From contig JBMNFA010000001.1 of assembly GCA_050949055.1 (NCBI GenBank), positions 310,001-374,000 of the forward strand: DNA of 64,000 nucleotides, read 5' to 3'. Shown here piece by piece: positions 1 through 8,318 of this stretch (position 1 is its first letter; each line of letters opens with the position of its first letter). Made by a program: the position numbers and the translations under genes. This DNA comes from JAEZJZ01 sp050949055 (GTDB taxonomy: Bacteria > Bacillota > UBA994 > UBA5500). The notes below the pieces were generated by a model, which did no database searches, was not told the origin of the DNA, and saw only the letters and a list, made by a program, of their open reading frames with translations.

Positions 1-418
1 TGTTCTCCAGGGCTGCCTTCAGTCCGGCAATCACCTGGGGTAGGTCCTGATAGAACTCGGGCAACTGATCGGCCGGGTACTCCTCGGCCTCCTCGTCCTC
101 CAACGACGTAAACTGCCAAGTTTCTGCCCCTTTGACCACGTTATAGCTGGGCCATTCTTCAGCGTTCTCGTAATGGCCAAAGGAGAATTCTGTTACCTGG
201 GGCCAATCCTGCTCCAGCCAACCGATCCCCCGATTGACGATCATCCTCAGCACCCGGGGGGTTGTCGTTTGGTAGTTCTCCACGTTGAGATTGGGGAAGA
301 AGTATACAAAGGCCAGGACAATCACGATGACGGCAGTGATAACGGACGCGATGATTAGATCCCAGGCCGGTTTCTTCCCACCTTCACGAGCTCTGCGGCG
401 CCTCTCTTGTCTATTCAT
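1..418 (-). CDS. Membrane-anchored hypothetical protein (3' end beyond window)
   Basis: Reading frame starts at the ATG complementary to 416-418 and stays open to the left edge, so the C-terminus is missing. A GGAGTG-type ribosome binding site precedes it. About 139 residues are visible: a basic N-terminus (MNRQERRRRAREGGKK), one hydrophobic segment at about residues 21-41, then a soluble, acidic and aromatic-rich region. This is the layout of a single-pass protein with its C-terminal part outside the cytoplasm. I recognise no domain. It follows cobO on the same strand with a 73-nt gap and could be the last member of the hydrogenase-cobO transcript. Confidence 0.6.
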   Translation of the reverse strand, partial: MNRQERRRRAREGGKKPAWDLIIASVITAVIVIVLAFVYFFPNLNVENYQTTTPRVLRMIVNRGIGWLEQDWPQVTEFSFGHYENAEEWPSYNVVKGAETWQFTSLEDEEAEEYPADQLPEFYQDLPQVIAGLKAALEN

Positions 419-491
419 AGCTTCCACACTCCTAAACTAGCGTTATTGTACATTGCTGCGCAAGCATCAGTCTGTTGCCCGTAAGCCCCAA

Positions 492-1019
492 CTAAAACTC
501 GATTCCAGGTTGGGCCGGGATCCCCTGGCGCCAATGGTGCTTCACTTCCCGCACTTCACTGACCAGGTTGGCCACCCGCATCACCGCTTCACTGGCACCT
601 CGCCCGGTGAGCACCAGCGTGACGGAAGCAGGTTTCTCAGACAGCAGTTGCAGCACCAGCTCTTCCCGCACCAGGCCGTAATCGACGGCCACATTCAGCT
701 CGTCCAAAACCACCAAGTCATACTCTCCTGCAACCACGGCGTTCATCACTCGCTGCATGGTTTCGCTGGCCAGCCGCACGTCCTGCTCATCGGGATTATC
801 TGCGTTGACAAACTCTTCCCGACCGCTGCGCCAGATTTCCACCTGGGGCAGGAAGCGCCGCAACGCTGCTACCTCGCCCGTAGGCTGACCTTTCATGAAC
901 TGCACTAGCAGCACCCGCTGGTCATGGCCCAACGCCCGGAGAATCAACCCCATGGCGGCAGTAGTCTTGCCCTTGCCGTCGCCAGTATAGATCATCACTA
1001 GGCCTTGCTGGTCGTTCAT
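492..1019 (-). CDS. cobO: Cob(I)alamin adenosyltransferase, CobO/BtuR family
   Basis: 175 residues, normal for CobO/CobA/BtuR enzymes, which transfer the adenosyl group of ATP to cob(I)alamin in the cytoplasm to make adenosylcobalamin. The P-loop GDGKGKTTAA lies at residues 13-22. It is followed by the family's ALGHDQRVLLVQFMKG block, the VLDELNVAVDYGL segment (about 110-125) and VLTGRGA near 150. The gene lies downstream of the SpoIIE-type phosphatase with a gap of about 210 nt, so it may be read from the hydrogenase operon or from its own promoter. Family assignment is secure. Why it sits next to hydrogenase genes is not clear from the sequence. Confidence 0.93.
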   Translation of the reverse strand: MNDQQGLVMIYTGDGKGKTTAAMGLILRALGHDQRVLLVQFMKGQPTGEVAALRRFLPQVEIWRSGREEFVNADNPDEQDVRLASETMQRVMNAVVAGEYDLVVLDELNVAVDYGLVREELVLQLLSEKPASVTLVLTGRGASEAVMRVANLVSEVREVKHHWRQGIPAQPGIEF

Positions 1020-1085
1020 CTATACACTGCACCACCTTCCTCAACAGACTGATCAGTTCGCCGTCGGTCGTAGCTTTTCCTGCTG

Positions 1086-1211
1086 TCAGCCGGCGAAACC
1101 AATAAAGGCCAGGAACGCGCAAGCGGCAGCCACCAGGCTGCCGCCTACAACAATTAGACTGGGATGAATCAGAAAAGGTTCCGGATTGAAGAGACTCTTT
1201 GCTGCGCCCAC
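1086..1211 (-). CDS. Possible small membrane ORF (41 codons)
   Basis: The roughly 210-nt gap between cobO and the phosphatase gene contains a minus-strand frame starting at GTG (1211) and ending at TGA (1086-1088). Its second half is strongly hydrophobic (PSLIVVGGSLVAAACAFLAF) and would form one membrane helix. No convincing ribosome binding site is seen and a stop codon lies just upstream, so it may be chance or the remnant of a larger gene. A different 102-codon frame over the same DNA has low-quality composition and runs into cobO; I left it out. Confidence 0.22.
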   Translation of the reverse strand: MGAAKSLFNPEPFLIHPSLIVVGGSLVAAACAFLAFIGFAG

Positions 1212-1230
1212 AATGACACCGAGACTTCAC

Positions 1231-2409
1231 CTAGCAGTAGGACAATTCCACCTGCTTGCCCATCTGCCGCAACTCGTTGCAGATGGCTTCCACCACCTGC
1301 TTTCTGGGCAACACCCGGTCAGCCAAGTCCCGGTGGGCGGCATTTTCGGCACCACCTAACAGGATGCGTACCGCGGTACATTCAAATAGCAGCAGTCTGG
1401 CCAGCCGGGAAGCGCCGTCGCTGCCATCCAGGTGGGCAGCGTTGCGGCCAAAATTGCTCTGGTCCTTGGCCATGCGAATCAACTGCAGTGCCCGGCTGAG
1501 GGTCAGCACCCCTTCGGTGACCAGATCCAACCCGGGCATCTCCGCGGTAGGTGGCACACCCTCTACCGGCTGATCCATGGTGGTGAGCAAAGGACGGCCG
1601 CTGACGCGGCTGACCACCTGGGCGGTGGTCCCCCCGCACACCACCTTCTTGCCTGGTTGGGCCAGCAGATACTCCACAATGCTGGCATCATCCCGGCAGT
1701 CGCTGGGTGGCCCAGCCAACAGCGTCACCTGCTCGCTGCGGCGGATGCGCAGGCCGGCCACGGTGACATCGTCCCCCGGACGACGCAAATAGAGGTTGTC
1801 ACAAACCGCCAGCAGGGTCTGCACCAACTCGGGCAGTTCCGGCGACTGGCTGGCCTGCTTCTCCAGGTAATGGGCCACATGCTCCCATTGCCAACCCAGG
1901 TTGAGGATTCCCCCCTCCCCGGCATGCAGCACGCCGTCCGAAGCCAAGATGAATAGGTCGTTTTCCTCGATGGGGAACCTTGCTTCCGCAATCTCCTTGC
2001 CGCTGATGGTGCGCACCGACTTTGTCACCGGCAGCAGCTGCCCTTTCCTGATCACAAAAGTGTCCGGGCAATCGTATTCCACCAGATAGGCTTCCCGACC
2101 TTTCAAGTTCACCGAGACGATCAAAAAGGTGGAATAGGCTAATCCCCGCACTTTGCAGACGGGCAATGTGCCGGCCAATGTGGCTACCACTTCGTCCACC
2201 GACGCCCCTTGGCGCAGCATGGAGGCCGCTATTTTGCTGGTCAAGGTGGAGAGAATGCTCGCCTTCACCCCGCTGCCCAAACCATCGGCCAACACCATGA
2301 TCAACGCGTCGCCAGTGCGCACCACTTCCACCGTGTCGCCGCACAACTCCTCACCCTGCTTCTTCAGCGAGCCGACAAAGGTTTCAGCGAAGAAGGTCAC
2401 CAAACTCAC
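1231..2409 (-). CDS. SpoIIE-family PP2C-type serine phosphatase
   Basis: 392 residues starting at GTG 2409; a start a few codons downstream (GTG 2400) fits the ribosome binding site about as well. The N-terminal two-thirds is a PP2C/SpoIIE phosphatase domain with metal-binding motifs LADGLGSG (about residues 41-48), LASDGV (about 152-157) and PGDDVTV (about 212-218). The C-terminal region (about 230-392) has GTTAQVVSR and NFGRNAA blocks and is not a domain I recognise. It overlaps the upstream sensory hydrogenase gene by 26 nt, which implies translational coupling. Such phosphatases are repeatedly found beside PAS-containing [FeFe] hydrogenases in Clostridia. Inferred role: output of a redox or H2 signal by dephosphorylating an unknown protein. 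Confidence 0.85.
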   Translation of the reverse strand: MSLVTFFAETFVGSLKKQGEELCGDTVEVVRTGDALIMVLADGLGSGVKASILSTLTSKIAASMLRQGASVDEVVATLAGTLPVCKVRGLAYSTFLIVSVNLKGREAYLVEYDCPDTFVIRKGQLLPVTKSVRTISGKEIAEARFPIEENDLFILASDGVLHAGEGGILNLGWQWEHVAHYLEKQASQSPELPELVQTLLAVCDNLYLRRPGDDVTVAGLRIRRSEQVTLLAGPPSDCRDDASIVEYLLAQPGKKVVCGGTTAQVVSRVSGRPLLTTMDQPVEGVPPTAEMPGLDLVTEGVLTLSRALQLIRMAKDQSNFGRNAAHLDGSDGASRLARLLLFECTAVRILLGGAENAAHRDLADRVLPRKQVVEAICNELRQMGKQVELSYC

Positions 2410-4174
2410 CTTCCCCCTGCACCAACTTGATCAGGCGCATCAGCAGGATCTTGGAATCGGCGGTTACCTCGCCCAACAGCCCGGCTATCTCCTGCGCCAC
2501 CCGCATCTGATTGTCGATCACCGATTGTGCTTGCCGCAGCGTCTCTGCCTTGACCACCGCCAGCTCTCGGGCCTGCTTCTCCAGCTCGGTGATGTCGCTG
2601 ATCACGCCCAGGATCAGCTGCGATTTGCCCTCCAAAGTGAGAATGGTTTGGATGGTGATCAGCCCCAGCTCCGGGTAAGCCACCCGCTTGCCGGTGATCG
2701 CTTGCCCTTGCGCATGGACAGCCTGGAAATCATCATCTGGCATCACCAACGACAGCGGCTGGCCGATCACCATTCCCGCCTGCCGTTGCCACATGCGCTC
2801 GGCCGCCCGGTTGAACTCGCGAATCACCAGGTCCTCGTCCACCACGATCAATCCGTTGGGAATGGTGCGCATGATCTCATTGGCCAGTGACTCCGCCTGG
2901 GTGCGCATGAAGGGCATACACATATCCGGTTCGGCCAGGCCAGCCAAGACCGCTTTGGCCTTGTCGCGGCAGCTGGGGTAGCCACAGGCTTCGCAGTTCA
3001 GTTCGTCCTCGGCACTGAACTTCCCGATCCGCTGCAGCACCTGGCGAATCCGCTCCTCGGGAAAGTCGGGCAACGCCGCCGGATGGGGCCGAAAATCCGT
3101 GGCGAAGAGCTCAGCTATTTTCTGGCGGGCCAGGCTATCGTCGTCCGGTTGACCAAAAGACTCCAGACTGACACTGCCCGTACCGGAGCTGTCCGGCTGA
3201 CCTCCTGGCGCAGCATAACGCTGCTGATGATAGTCTTTCAGCCTCTCCTGACGCTTGAGCAGCCCTTGAGCCTGGGGCATGTCCGGCCCATCCAGACAGC
3301 TGCCCTGACAGGCATTGCATTCCACCAGAGCTGCCTGCAAGCTATCGCTGCGCAGATGGCGAAAAAGCTCCTGGAGGGCGTCCAAGCCAGCCACGTCAGC
3401 CACCTCTTGACCTGGCTGGCCAAGATAGTGCAACAAACCGCCCGGCTGTGGGTAGAGGGCGGCCACCTGCTGGTCGCAGTCCGGCCATTCACTCTCCGGC
3501 AGCTCGCTGACCACAATCCCTGCGTCCTGCAGCCACTGCCTCAGTTCGCTGGCCATCAGCACCGCGTCCACCAGGCCGACATACTCCGGCCTTTGCGCCT
3601 CGCCCATCTTTGCCAGACAGGGGCCTACGAAGACCACCTTGGCACTGGGGTAGCGGCGTTTCAGCAGGCGGGCGTGCACCATCAAAGGTGAAGGCAACGG
3701 TGCCAAATGGCTGACCAGCTCCGGGTAATGGCGCTCCACCATGTTCACCACCACCGGGCATGCCGTGCTCAGCCAGGGCCCGGCGCTCGGCTTATCCTGT
3801 CGGAGCAGCTCCTGGTAGCCCCGATTCACCCAGGCTGCCCCCACCGCCGTCTGACTGACCGCCTGAAAGCCCAACCGCAGCAAGGCGGTAACCAGTTGAC
3901 CAGGCGTGCCGTCCGGCCAGGTGGCCACCAACGAGGGTGCCAGGCTAACCATCACCGGGGCAGTCCCCTGCAGCATGTTTTTCGCCGCCTGCAACTCGGT
4001 GATCACTTGCTTGGCATGCTGGGGGCAAGCCTGCCAGCAGCGGCCGCAGAGGATGCAGCGCGAGTCGTCCACCTCCGCCTGCCCATCCTTGATGCGAATG
4101 GCTTTCACCGGGCAGACCCGCACACACTTATAGCAGTTCTTGCAGTCCGCCCGCTTTATACTTAACACCTGCAA
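2384..4174 (-). CDS. Sensory [FeFe]-hydrogenase-like protein with PAS domain (HydS type)
   Basis: The best start is TTG 4174, placed 6 nt after GGAGGGG; an in-frame ATG at 4216 has no such site. The product is about 596 residues. Domains in order: two [4Fe-4S] motifs (CKNCYKCVRVCP and CILCGRCWQACP, residues about 9-50), an H-cluster domain, a CEACGYPSCRDKAKA cluster motif at about 380, and a PAS domain at about 425-540 with a coiled C-terminus. H-cluster cysteines remain, but in divergent motifs: STACPVV, GPCLAKMGEA and ECNACQGSCLDGP. This layout matches sensory rather than catalytic [FeFe] hydrogenases. No kinase domain is present; the overlapping phosphatase gene is the likely output partner. 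Confidence 0.85.
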   Translation of the reverse strand: MQVLSIKRADCKNCYKCVRVCPVKAIRIKDGQAEVDDSRCILCGRCWQACPQHAKQVITELQAAKNMLQGTAPVMVSLAPSLVATWPDGTPGQLVTALLRLGFQAVSQTAVGAAWVNRGYQELLRQDKPSAGPWLSTACPVVVNMVERHYPELVSHLAPLPSPLMVHARLLKRRYPSAKVVFVGPCLAKMGEAQRPEYVGLVDAVLMASELRQWLQDAGIVVSELPESEWPDCDQQVAALYPQPGGLLHYLGQPGQEVADVAGLDALQELFRHLRSDSLQAALVECNACQGSCLDGPDMPQAQGLLKRQERLKDYHQQRYAAPGGQPDSSGTGSVSLESFGQPDDDSLARQKIAELFATDFRPHPAALPDFPEERIRQVLQRIGKFSAEDELNCEACGYPSCRDKAKAVLAGLAEPDMCMPFMRTQAESLANEIMRTIPNGLIVVDEDLVIREFNRAAERMWQRQAGMVIGQPLSLVMPDDDFQAVHAQGQAITGKRVAYPELGLITIQTILTLEGKSQLILGVISDITELEKQARELAVVKAETLRQAQSVIDNQMRVAQEIAGLLGEVTADSKILLMRLIKLVQGEGEFGDLLR

Positions 4175-4200
4175 GGCATTCCCCTCCTTTGCACAGCTGA

Positions 4201-4231
4201 GCCACGGTCGCTGCAAAACAACGACCGTGGC
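4201..4231 (-). promoter_or_regulatory. Intercistronic hairpin between hydC and the sensory hydrogenase gene
   Basis: Perfect 10-bp inverted repeat (GCCACGGTCG / CGACCGTGGC) with an 11-nt loop, in the 69-nt gap after hydC. No T-run follows on the minus strand, so it is a poor intrinsic terminator. It could protect or process the mRNA and lower expression of the sensory genes relative to hydBAC. Confidence 0.5.
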
Positions 4232-4243
4232 TTTGCCATGGAT

Positions 4244-4753
4244 CTAGCGGTGTTTGGCCAGAATCTCCGGAATGCGATCGGGAGTCAATCGACCGTAGAC
4301 GTGATCATCGATGGTCATCACGGGAGCCAAACCGCAGGCACCGATGCAGCGGGATACCTCCAGAGTGAACATTCCATCGGGGGAGGTCTCGTTGACCTTA
4401 ATTCCCAGTTCCTTTTCGATGGCGGAGACGATGTCTCCAGATCCCCGCACATAACAGGCTGTACCCAGGCAGACGGCGATGCGGTGTTTGCCCCGGGGCT
4501 GCAGCGAGAAATAGGAGTAGAAGGTAGCCACCCCATACACCTCGCTCACCGGTACCCCCAGCTCCCGGGCGATGAAGCGCTGCACATCTTCAGGCAAATA
4601 GCCAAAGATCTGCTGGGCGCGATGCAGCACCATGATCAAGGCACCTTCCATATCCCGGTATTCATCTATCGCGTTGGCCAGCTCCTGATAGCGGGCATCC
4701 TGCCCGTTATTCTGGTCGCAATTGCAGCCTGAGCATTTCTTTTTCTGGTCCAC
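4244..4753 (-). CDS. hydC: [FeFe] hydrogenase subunit, NuoE-like [2Fe-2S] protein
   Basis: 169 residues, the usual size of the 24-kDa (NuoE/HndA/HydC) thioredoxin-fold subunit of NAD(P)-linked [FeFe] hydrogenases. The four [2Fe-2S] ligands are visible in CLGTACYVRG (about residues 95-104) and SRCIGACG (about 135-142). The helical N-terminus has the family signature with YLPEDV and GVATFYSYF. An extra N-terminal CSGCNC motif near residue 7 is unusual and may be fortuitous. It follows hydA by only 5 nt and clearly shares its transcript. In the complex it relays electrons with HydB between NAD(H) and the H-cluster subunit. Confidence 0.92.
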   Translation of the reverse strand: MDQKKKCSGCNCDQNNGQDARYQELANAIDEYRDMEGALIMVLHRAQQIFGYLPEDVQRFIARELGVPVSEVYGVATFYSYFSLQPRGKHRIAVCLGTACYVRGSGDIVSAIEKELGIKVNETSPDGMFTLEVSRCIGACGLAPVMTIDDHVYGRLTPDRIPEILAKHR

Positions 4754-4758
4754 CTTGA

Positions 4759-6495
4759 TTACCTCCTCACCTGGTACGGATCACCGGGCTGATAATGGGT
4801 ATGCAACAGCTGATGTGGCTTTTCTCCGTTCGGTTCCCCCAGGAACGACCGATACAGCTCTTGCACCGCCGGGTTGCGATGGGACTGGCGAACCTTCTTC
4901 AGCAGGTCCTGCCGATAGAGGGCAGAAGCCCGTTTCATTCTAATCTCGGGGTCGCTGGATAGCGGCTGTCCGCCGCCGGTGATGCACCCGCCCGGGCAGC
5001 CCATGATCTCGATGAAATGATACTCCAAGTCTGCGGGGCGCTTCCCCTGCAACAACTTCTTGGCCTGGCCCAAGCCGTTGACGATGGCCACTCTGATCGG
5101 GCGTCCGCCGATTTCGATGGTCGCCTCACGAATGCCGGCAAAGCCGCGCACCTGGGCAAACTCCACTTCTGGCAGTTCCTGTTGGTCGACCAGTTCCTTC
5201 ACCGTACGTAAAGCGGCTTCCATCACGCCTCCGGTGACACCAAAGATGGTGCCGGCACCGGTGGACATACCCATCTGCAAGTCGAACTCGCCCTCCGGCA
5301 ATCGCTTGAAGTCGATGCCGGCCGCCCGGATCATGTTGGCCAGCTCCCGGGTGGTGATCACCGCATCCACATCCCGGTAGCCGCTGCTCTGCATTTCAGC
5401 CCGGGCTGCCTCCGTCTTCTTGGCCGTGCAGGGCATCACCGAAACCGAGTAGATATGCTTGGGATCGATCCCCGCTCGTTCGGCATAATAAGTCTTGGCC
5501 AAGGCACCAAACATCTGCTGAGGCGACTTGCAGCTGGAAACATGGGGCAAGTAATCCGGCAGAAACTGCTCGCAGAAGCTGACCCAACCCGGGCTGCAGG
5601 AAGTGATCAGCGGCAGACGTTCATTCTTCTGCAACCGCTCCAGGAACTCATGCCCTTCCTCCATGATGGTCACGTCAGCAGCGAACTGGGTGTCAAACAC
5701 CCGGTCAAAACCCAGCTTGCGCAGCGCGGATACCAGCTTACCGGTGACCAAAGAACCTGGCCGCATGCCAAACTCCTCGCCTAAAGCGGCGCGCACCGCC
5801 GGGGCGACCTGCACCACCGTATGCACCTCCGGGTGGTGCAACGCCGACCACACTCGCTCGGTATCATCCTTCTCGGCCAGAGCCCCCACTGGGCAGACGG
5901 TGATACACTGGCCGCAGCCGACGCAAGGCCCTTCGGCCAGGCCGCGATTGAAGGGAGTGGTGACGATGCTGCGGGAACCGCGCTCGGCCATGCCGATGGC
6001 CGACACCGCCTGGGTTTCCTGACAGATGCGCACACAGCGTCCACAGAGAACGCACTTGTTGGGGTCGCGCACCACCGAGTAACTGCTGTCGTCCAGCGGG
6101 AAGTCCCTTTTCTCGCCGTGAAAGCGCACCTGGCGGATACCCAACTGCCGCGACAGATCCTGCAGTTCACACTCCCCATGTCGTCCGCAGGTCAAACAAT
6201 CCTGGGGATGGTTGGCGATCAACAACTCCACCACATTCTTACGGGCGCGACGCACCAAGTCCGAATTGGTCTTGACCACCATGCCTTCACTCACCGGGTA
6301 GACGCAGGAGGCCGCCAGGTTGCGCATGCCTTCCACCTCCACCACACAGATGCGGCAAGCCCCTTCCAGCCGCAGCTCCGGGTGATAGCAGAGGGTGGGG
6401 ATGTGAATCCCTATCTTCTGGGCAGCCTCCAAGATGGTGGTGCCCGGCTCCACTTCTACTCTAACGCCATCGATTGTCAAGCTGACTAGCTTCAT
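4759..6495 (-). CDS. hydA: NAD(P)-linked [FeFe] hydrogenase catalytic subunit
   Basis: Start taken at ATG 6495, about 7 nt after a GGGGG site that overlaps the hydB stop codon; ATG 6501 is too close to it. 578 residues: [2Fe-2S] ferredoxin domain (CYHPELRLEGACRIC, about 34-48), NuoG-type His/Cys motif (HPQDCLTCGRHGEC), two [4Fe-4S] motifs (CVLCGRCVRIC, CVGCGQCITVCP), then the H-cluster domain with TSCSPGW, MPCTAKKTEA and IMGCPGGC motifs. It ends in the small-subunit-like C-terminal region. It forms a trimer with HydB and HydC and by family analogy is electron-bifurcating or NAD(P)-linked. In the first H-cluster motif the usual second Cys of TSCCPxW is Ser. Confidence 0.95.
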   Translation of the reverse strand: MKLVSLTIDGVRVEVEPGTTILEAAQKIGIHIPTLCYHPELRLEGACRICVVEVEGMRNLAASCVYPVSEGMVVKTNSDLVRRARKNVVELLIANHPQDCLTCGRHGECELQDLSRQLGIRQVRFHGEKRDFPLDDSSYSVVRDPNKCVLCGRCVRICQETQAVSAIGMAERGSRSIVTTPFNRGLAEGPCVGCGQCITVCPVGALAEKDDTERVWSALHHPEVHTVVQVAPAVRAALGEEFGMRPGSLVTGKLVSALRKLGFDRVFDTQFAADVTIMEEGHEFLERLQKNERLPLITSCSPGWVSFCEQFLPDYLPHVSSCKSPQQMFGALAKTYYAERAGIDPKHIYSVSVMPCTAKKTEAARAEMQSSGYRDVDAVITTRELANMIRAAGIDFKRLPEGEFDLQMGMSTGAGTIFGVTGGVMEAALRTVKELVDQQELPEVEFAQVRGFAGIREATIEIGGRPIRVAIVNGLGQAKKLLQGKRPADLEYHFIEIMGCPGGCITGGGQPLSSDPEIRMKRASALYRQDLLKKVRQSHRNPAVQELYRSFLGEPNGEKPHQLLHTHYQPGDPYQVRR

Positions 6496-6506
6496 TTCCA
6501 TACCCC

Positions 6507-8297
6507 CTAGCGGCTGATGGCCTTGAAAGGACATTTGGCCAGGCAAGCCCCACACTTGATGCACTTCTCCCGGTCGATTTGATGGGGCTGTCGCACCTGA
6601 CCGCTGATCGCGCCCACCGGGCAAACCTTCTTACATAACCCGCAACCCTTGCACTGGTCGGCATTGACCTGGTATGACAGCAGCGCCTGGCAGACACCAG
6701 CTGGGCAACGTTTCTCCTGAATATGGGCTTCATATTCATCCCGGAAGAAGCGCAGGGTGGCCATCACCGGATTGGACGCCGTCTGCCCCAGACCACAGAG
6801 GGAAGCCTTGGAGATGGTCTCGGACAGTTCCTCCAACAACTCGATGTCACCCTCACGACCCTGGCCGTTGGTGATGCGCTGCAGGATCTCCAGCATTCGT
6901 TTGGTGCCTTCCCGACAGGGTACACACTTGCCGCAAGACTCGTCCTGCGTAAACTCCAAGAAGAACCGGGCCACGTCCACCATGCAAGTGTCCTCGTCCA
7001 TGACAATCAGCCCGCCGGAGCCCATCATCGAGCCGGCGGCAATCAAAGAATCGTAGTCCACCGGTGTATCCAGCAACTCCGTAGGTAGACAGCCGCCGGA
7101 CGGCCCGCCAGTCTGGCAAGCCTTAAACCTCTTGCCGCCAGGGATGCCGCCTCCGATGTCAAAGACGATCTCCCGCAGGGTGGTCCCCATGGGCACTTCC
7201 ACCAAGCCGGTATTGTTGATGTTTCCGGCCAAGGCGAAGACTTTGGTTCCCTTGCTCTTTTCGGTACCGATGGTAGCGAAGTGCTCCGCTCCATGCAGGA
7301 CGATATATGGGATGTTGGCTAAAGTCTCCACGTTGTTGATTAGGGTCGGCCTATCCCACAGCCCCTTGACAGCGGGATAGGGAGGCCGTGGACGGGGAGT
7401 TCCGCGATGCCCCTCCACCGACGCCAAGAGCGCCGTCTCCTCGCCGCAAACGAAGGCACCTGCACCCAAGCGAATGCCCAAGTCGAAGTTGAAGTTGCTG
7501 CCGAAGATGCCCTGCCCCAACACGCCTAGCTCTCTGGCCTGCTTGATGGCGATGGACAGCCGTTCCACCGCGATGGGGTATTCTGCCCGCACATAGACGA
7601 AACCCTGATTGGCACCGACGGCGTAGCCAGCCAAGGCCATCGCCTCGATAATGGAGTGGGGATCCCCCTCCAGCACGCTGCGGTCCATGAAGGCACCAGG
7701 GTCACCTTCGTCCGCGTTGCAGACCACATACTTCACGTCGCCTTGGCTGGCTGCCGCCAGTTCCCACTTGCGGCCGGTAGGGAAGCCGCCGCCGCCGCGA
7801 CCTCGCAGACCAGACTGCTTGAGGACATCCACCACATCGGCCGGCGTCATGCTGGTCACCGCCTTGGCCAGCGCCTGGTAGCCGTCGCAGGCGATATACT
7901 CCTCGATACGCTCGGGATCGATGTTGCCGCAATTGCGCAGAGCCACCCGATGTTGCTTCTTGTAGAACCCGATATCGTTGAATAGTGCCACCGAGCGCTC
8001 GCTGACCGGCTCCTTGAACAGCAGCCTTTCCACTACTCGCCCCTTCTCCAAATGCTCGGCAACGATCTCCTCGGCGTCCTCGGCGTGCACCTGGCAATAG
8101 AAGGTGGCCTCGGGATAGACGATGGCAATCGGTCCCATTTTGCAGAAACCGAAACAGCCGGTCTCCACTACCTGCACTTCGTCCGCCAAACCGTGCGCCG
8201 CTAAAGCCTGACGCATCGCCTCTTGCGTCTGCTTGCAGCCGGAAGAAGTACAGCCCGTGCCTCCGCAGACCAGCACATGCGAACGGATATTTCTCAT
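6507..8297 (-). CDS. hydB: [FeFe] hydrogenase subunit, NuoF-like flavoprotein
   Basis: Start taken at ATG 8297, preceded by GGAGGTGA; upstream in-frame ATG codons lie inside the repeat region. 597 residues. N-terminal thioredoxin-like [2Fe-2S] domain (CGGTGCTSSGC and ETGCFGFC), then the NuoF core with the glycine-rich NAD/FMN segment GLRGRGGGGFPTGRKW, and the ESCGKCVPCREGT cluster motif. The C-terminal ferredoxin domain holds CKGCGLCKKVCP and CIKCGACLAKCP. It binds FMN and NAD(P)H and exchanges electrons with ferredoxin in bifurcating complexes. It is separated from the upstream HndB-like gene by about 330 nt filled with hairpin repeats, and from hydA by 11 nt. Confidence 0.95.
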   Translation of the reverse strand: MRNIRSHVLVCGGTGCTSSGCKQTQEAMRQALAAHGLADEVQVVETGCFGFCKMGPIAIVYPEATFYCQVHAEDAEEIVAEHLEKGRVVERLLFKEPVSERSVALFNDIGFYKKQHRVALRNCGNIDPERIEEYIACDGYQALAKAVTSMTPADVVDVLKQSGLRGRGGGGFPTGRKWELAAASQGDVKYVVCNADEGDPGAFMDRSVLEGDPHSIIEAMALAGYAVGANQGFVYVRAEYPIAVERLSIAIKQARELGVLGQGIFGSNFNFDLGIRLGAGAFVCGEETALLASVEGHRGTPRPRPPYPAVKGLWDRPTLINNVETLANIPYIVLHGAEHFATIGTEKSKGTKVFALAGNINNTGLVEVPMGTTLREIVFDIGGGIPGGKRFKACQTGGPSGGCLPTELLDTPVDYDSLIAAGSMMGSGGLIVMDEDTCMVDVARFFLEFTQDESCGKCVPCREGTKRMLEILQRITNGQGREGDIELLEELSETISKASLCGLGQTASNPVMATLRFFRDEYEAHIQEKRCPAGVCQALLSYQVNADQCKGCGLCKKVCPVGAISGQVRQPHQIDREKCIKCGACLAKCPFKAISR

Positions 8298-8318
8298 TCC
8301 AGTCACCTCCGCTAGTAA

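Noticed and set aside
453..908. Long plus-strand frames opposite cobO, the hydrogenase genes, pilus genes and alaS
   Set aside because: These are GC-rich antisense shadows, His/Gln/Leu-rich, overlapping well-identified genes.
922..1230. 102-codon minus-strand frame overlapping cobO
   Set aside because: It shares 98 nt with cobO in another frame, has a composition unlike a folded protein (many Arg, Ser, Cys) and no recognisable motif.
4201..4231. Hairpin after hydC as a terminator
   Set aside because: No T-run follows on the transcribed strand; listed as an intercistronic hairpin instead.
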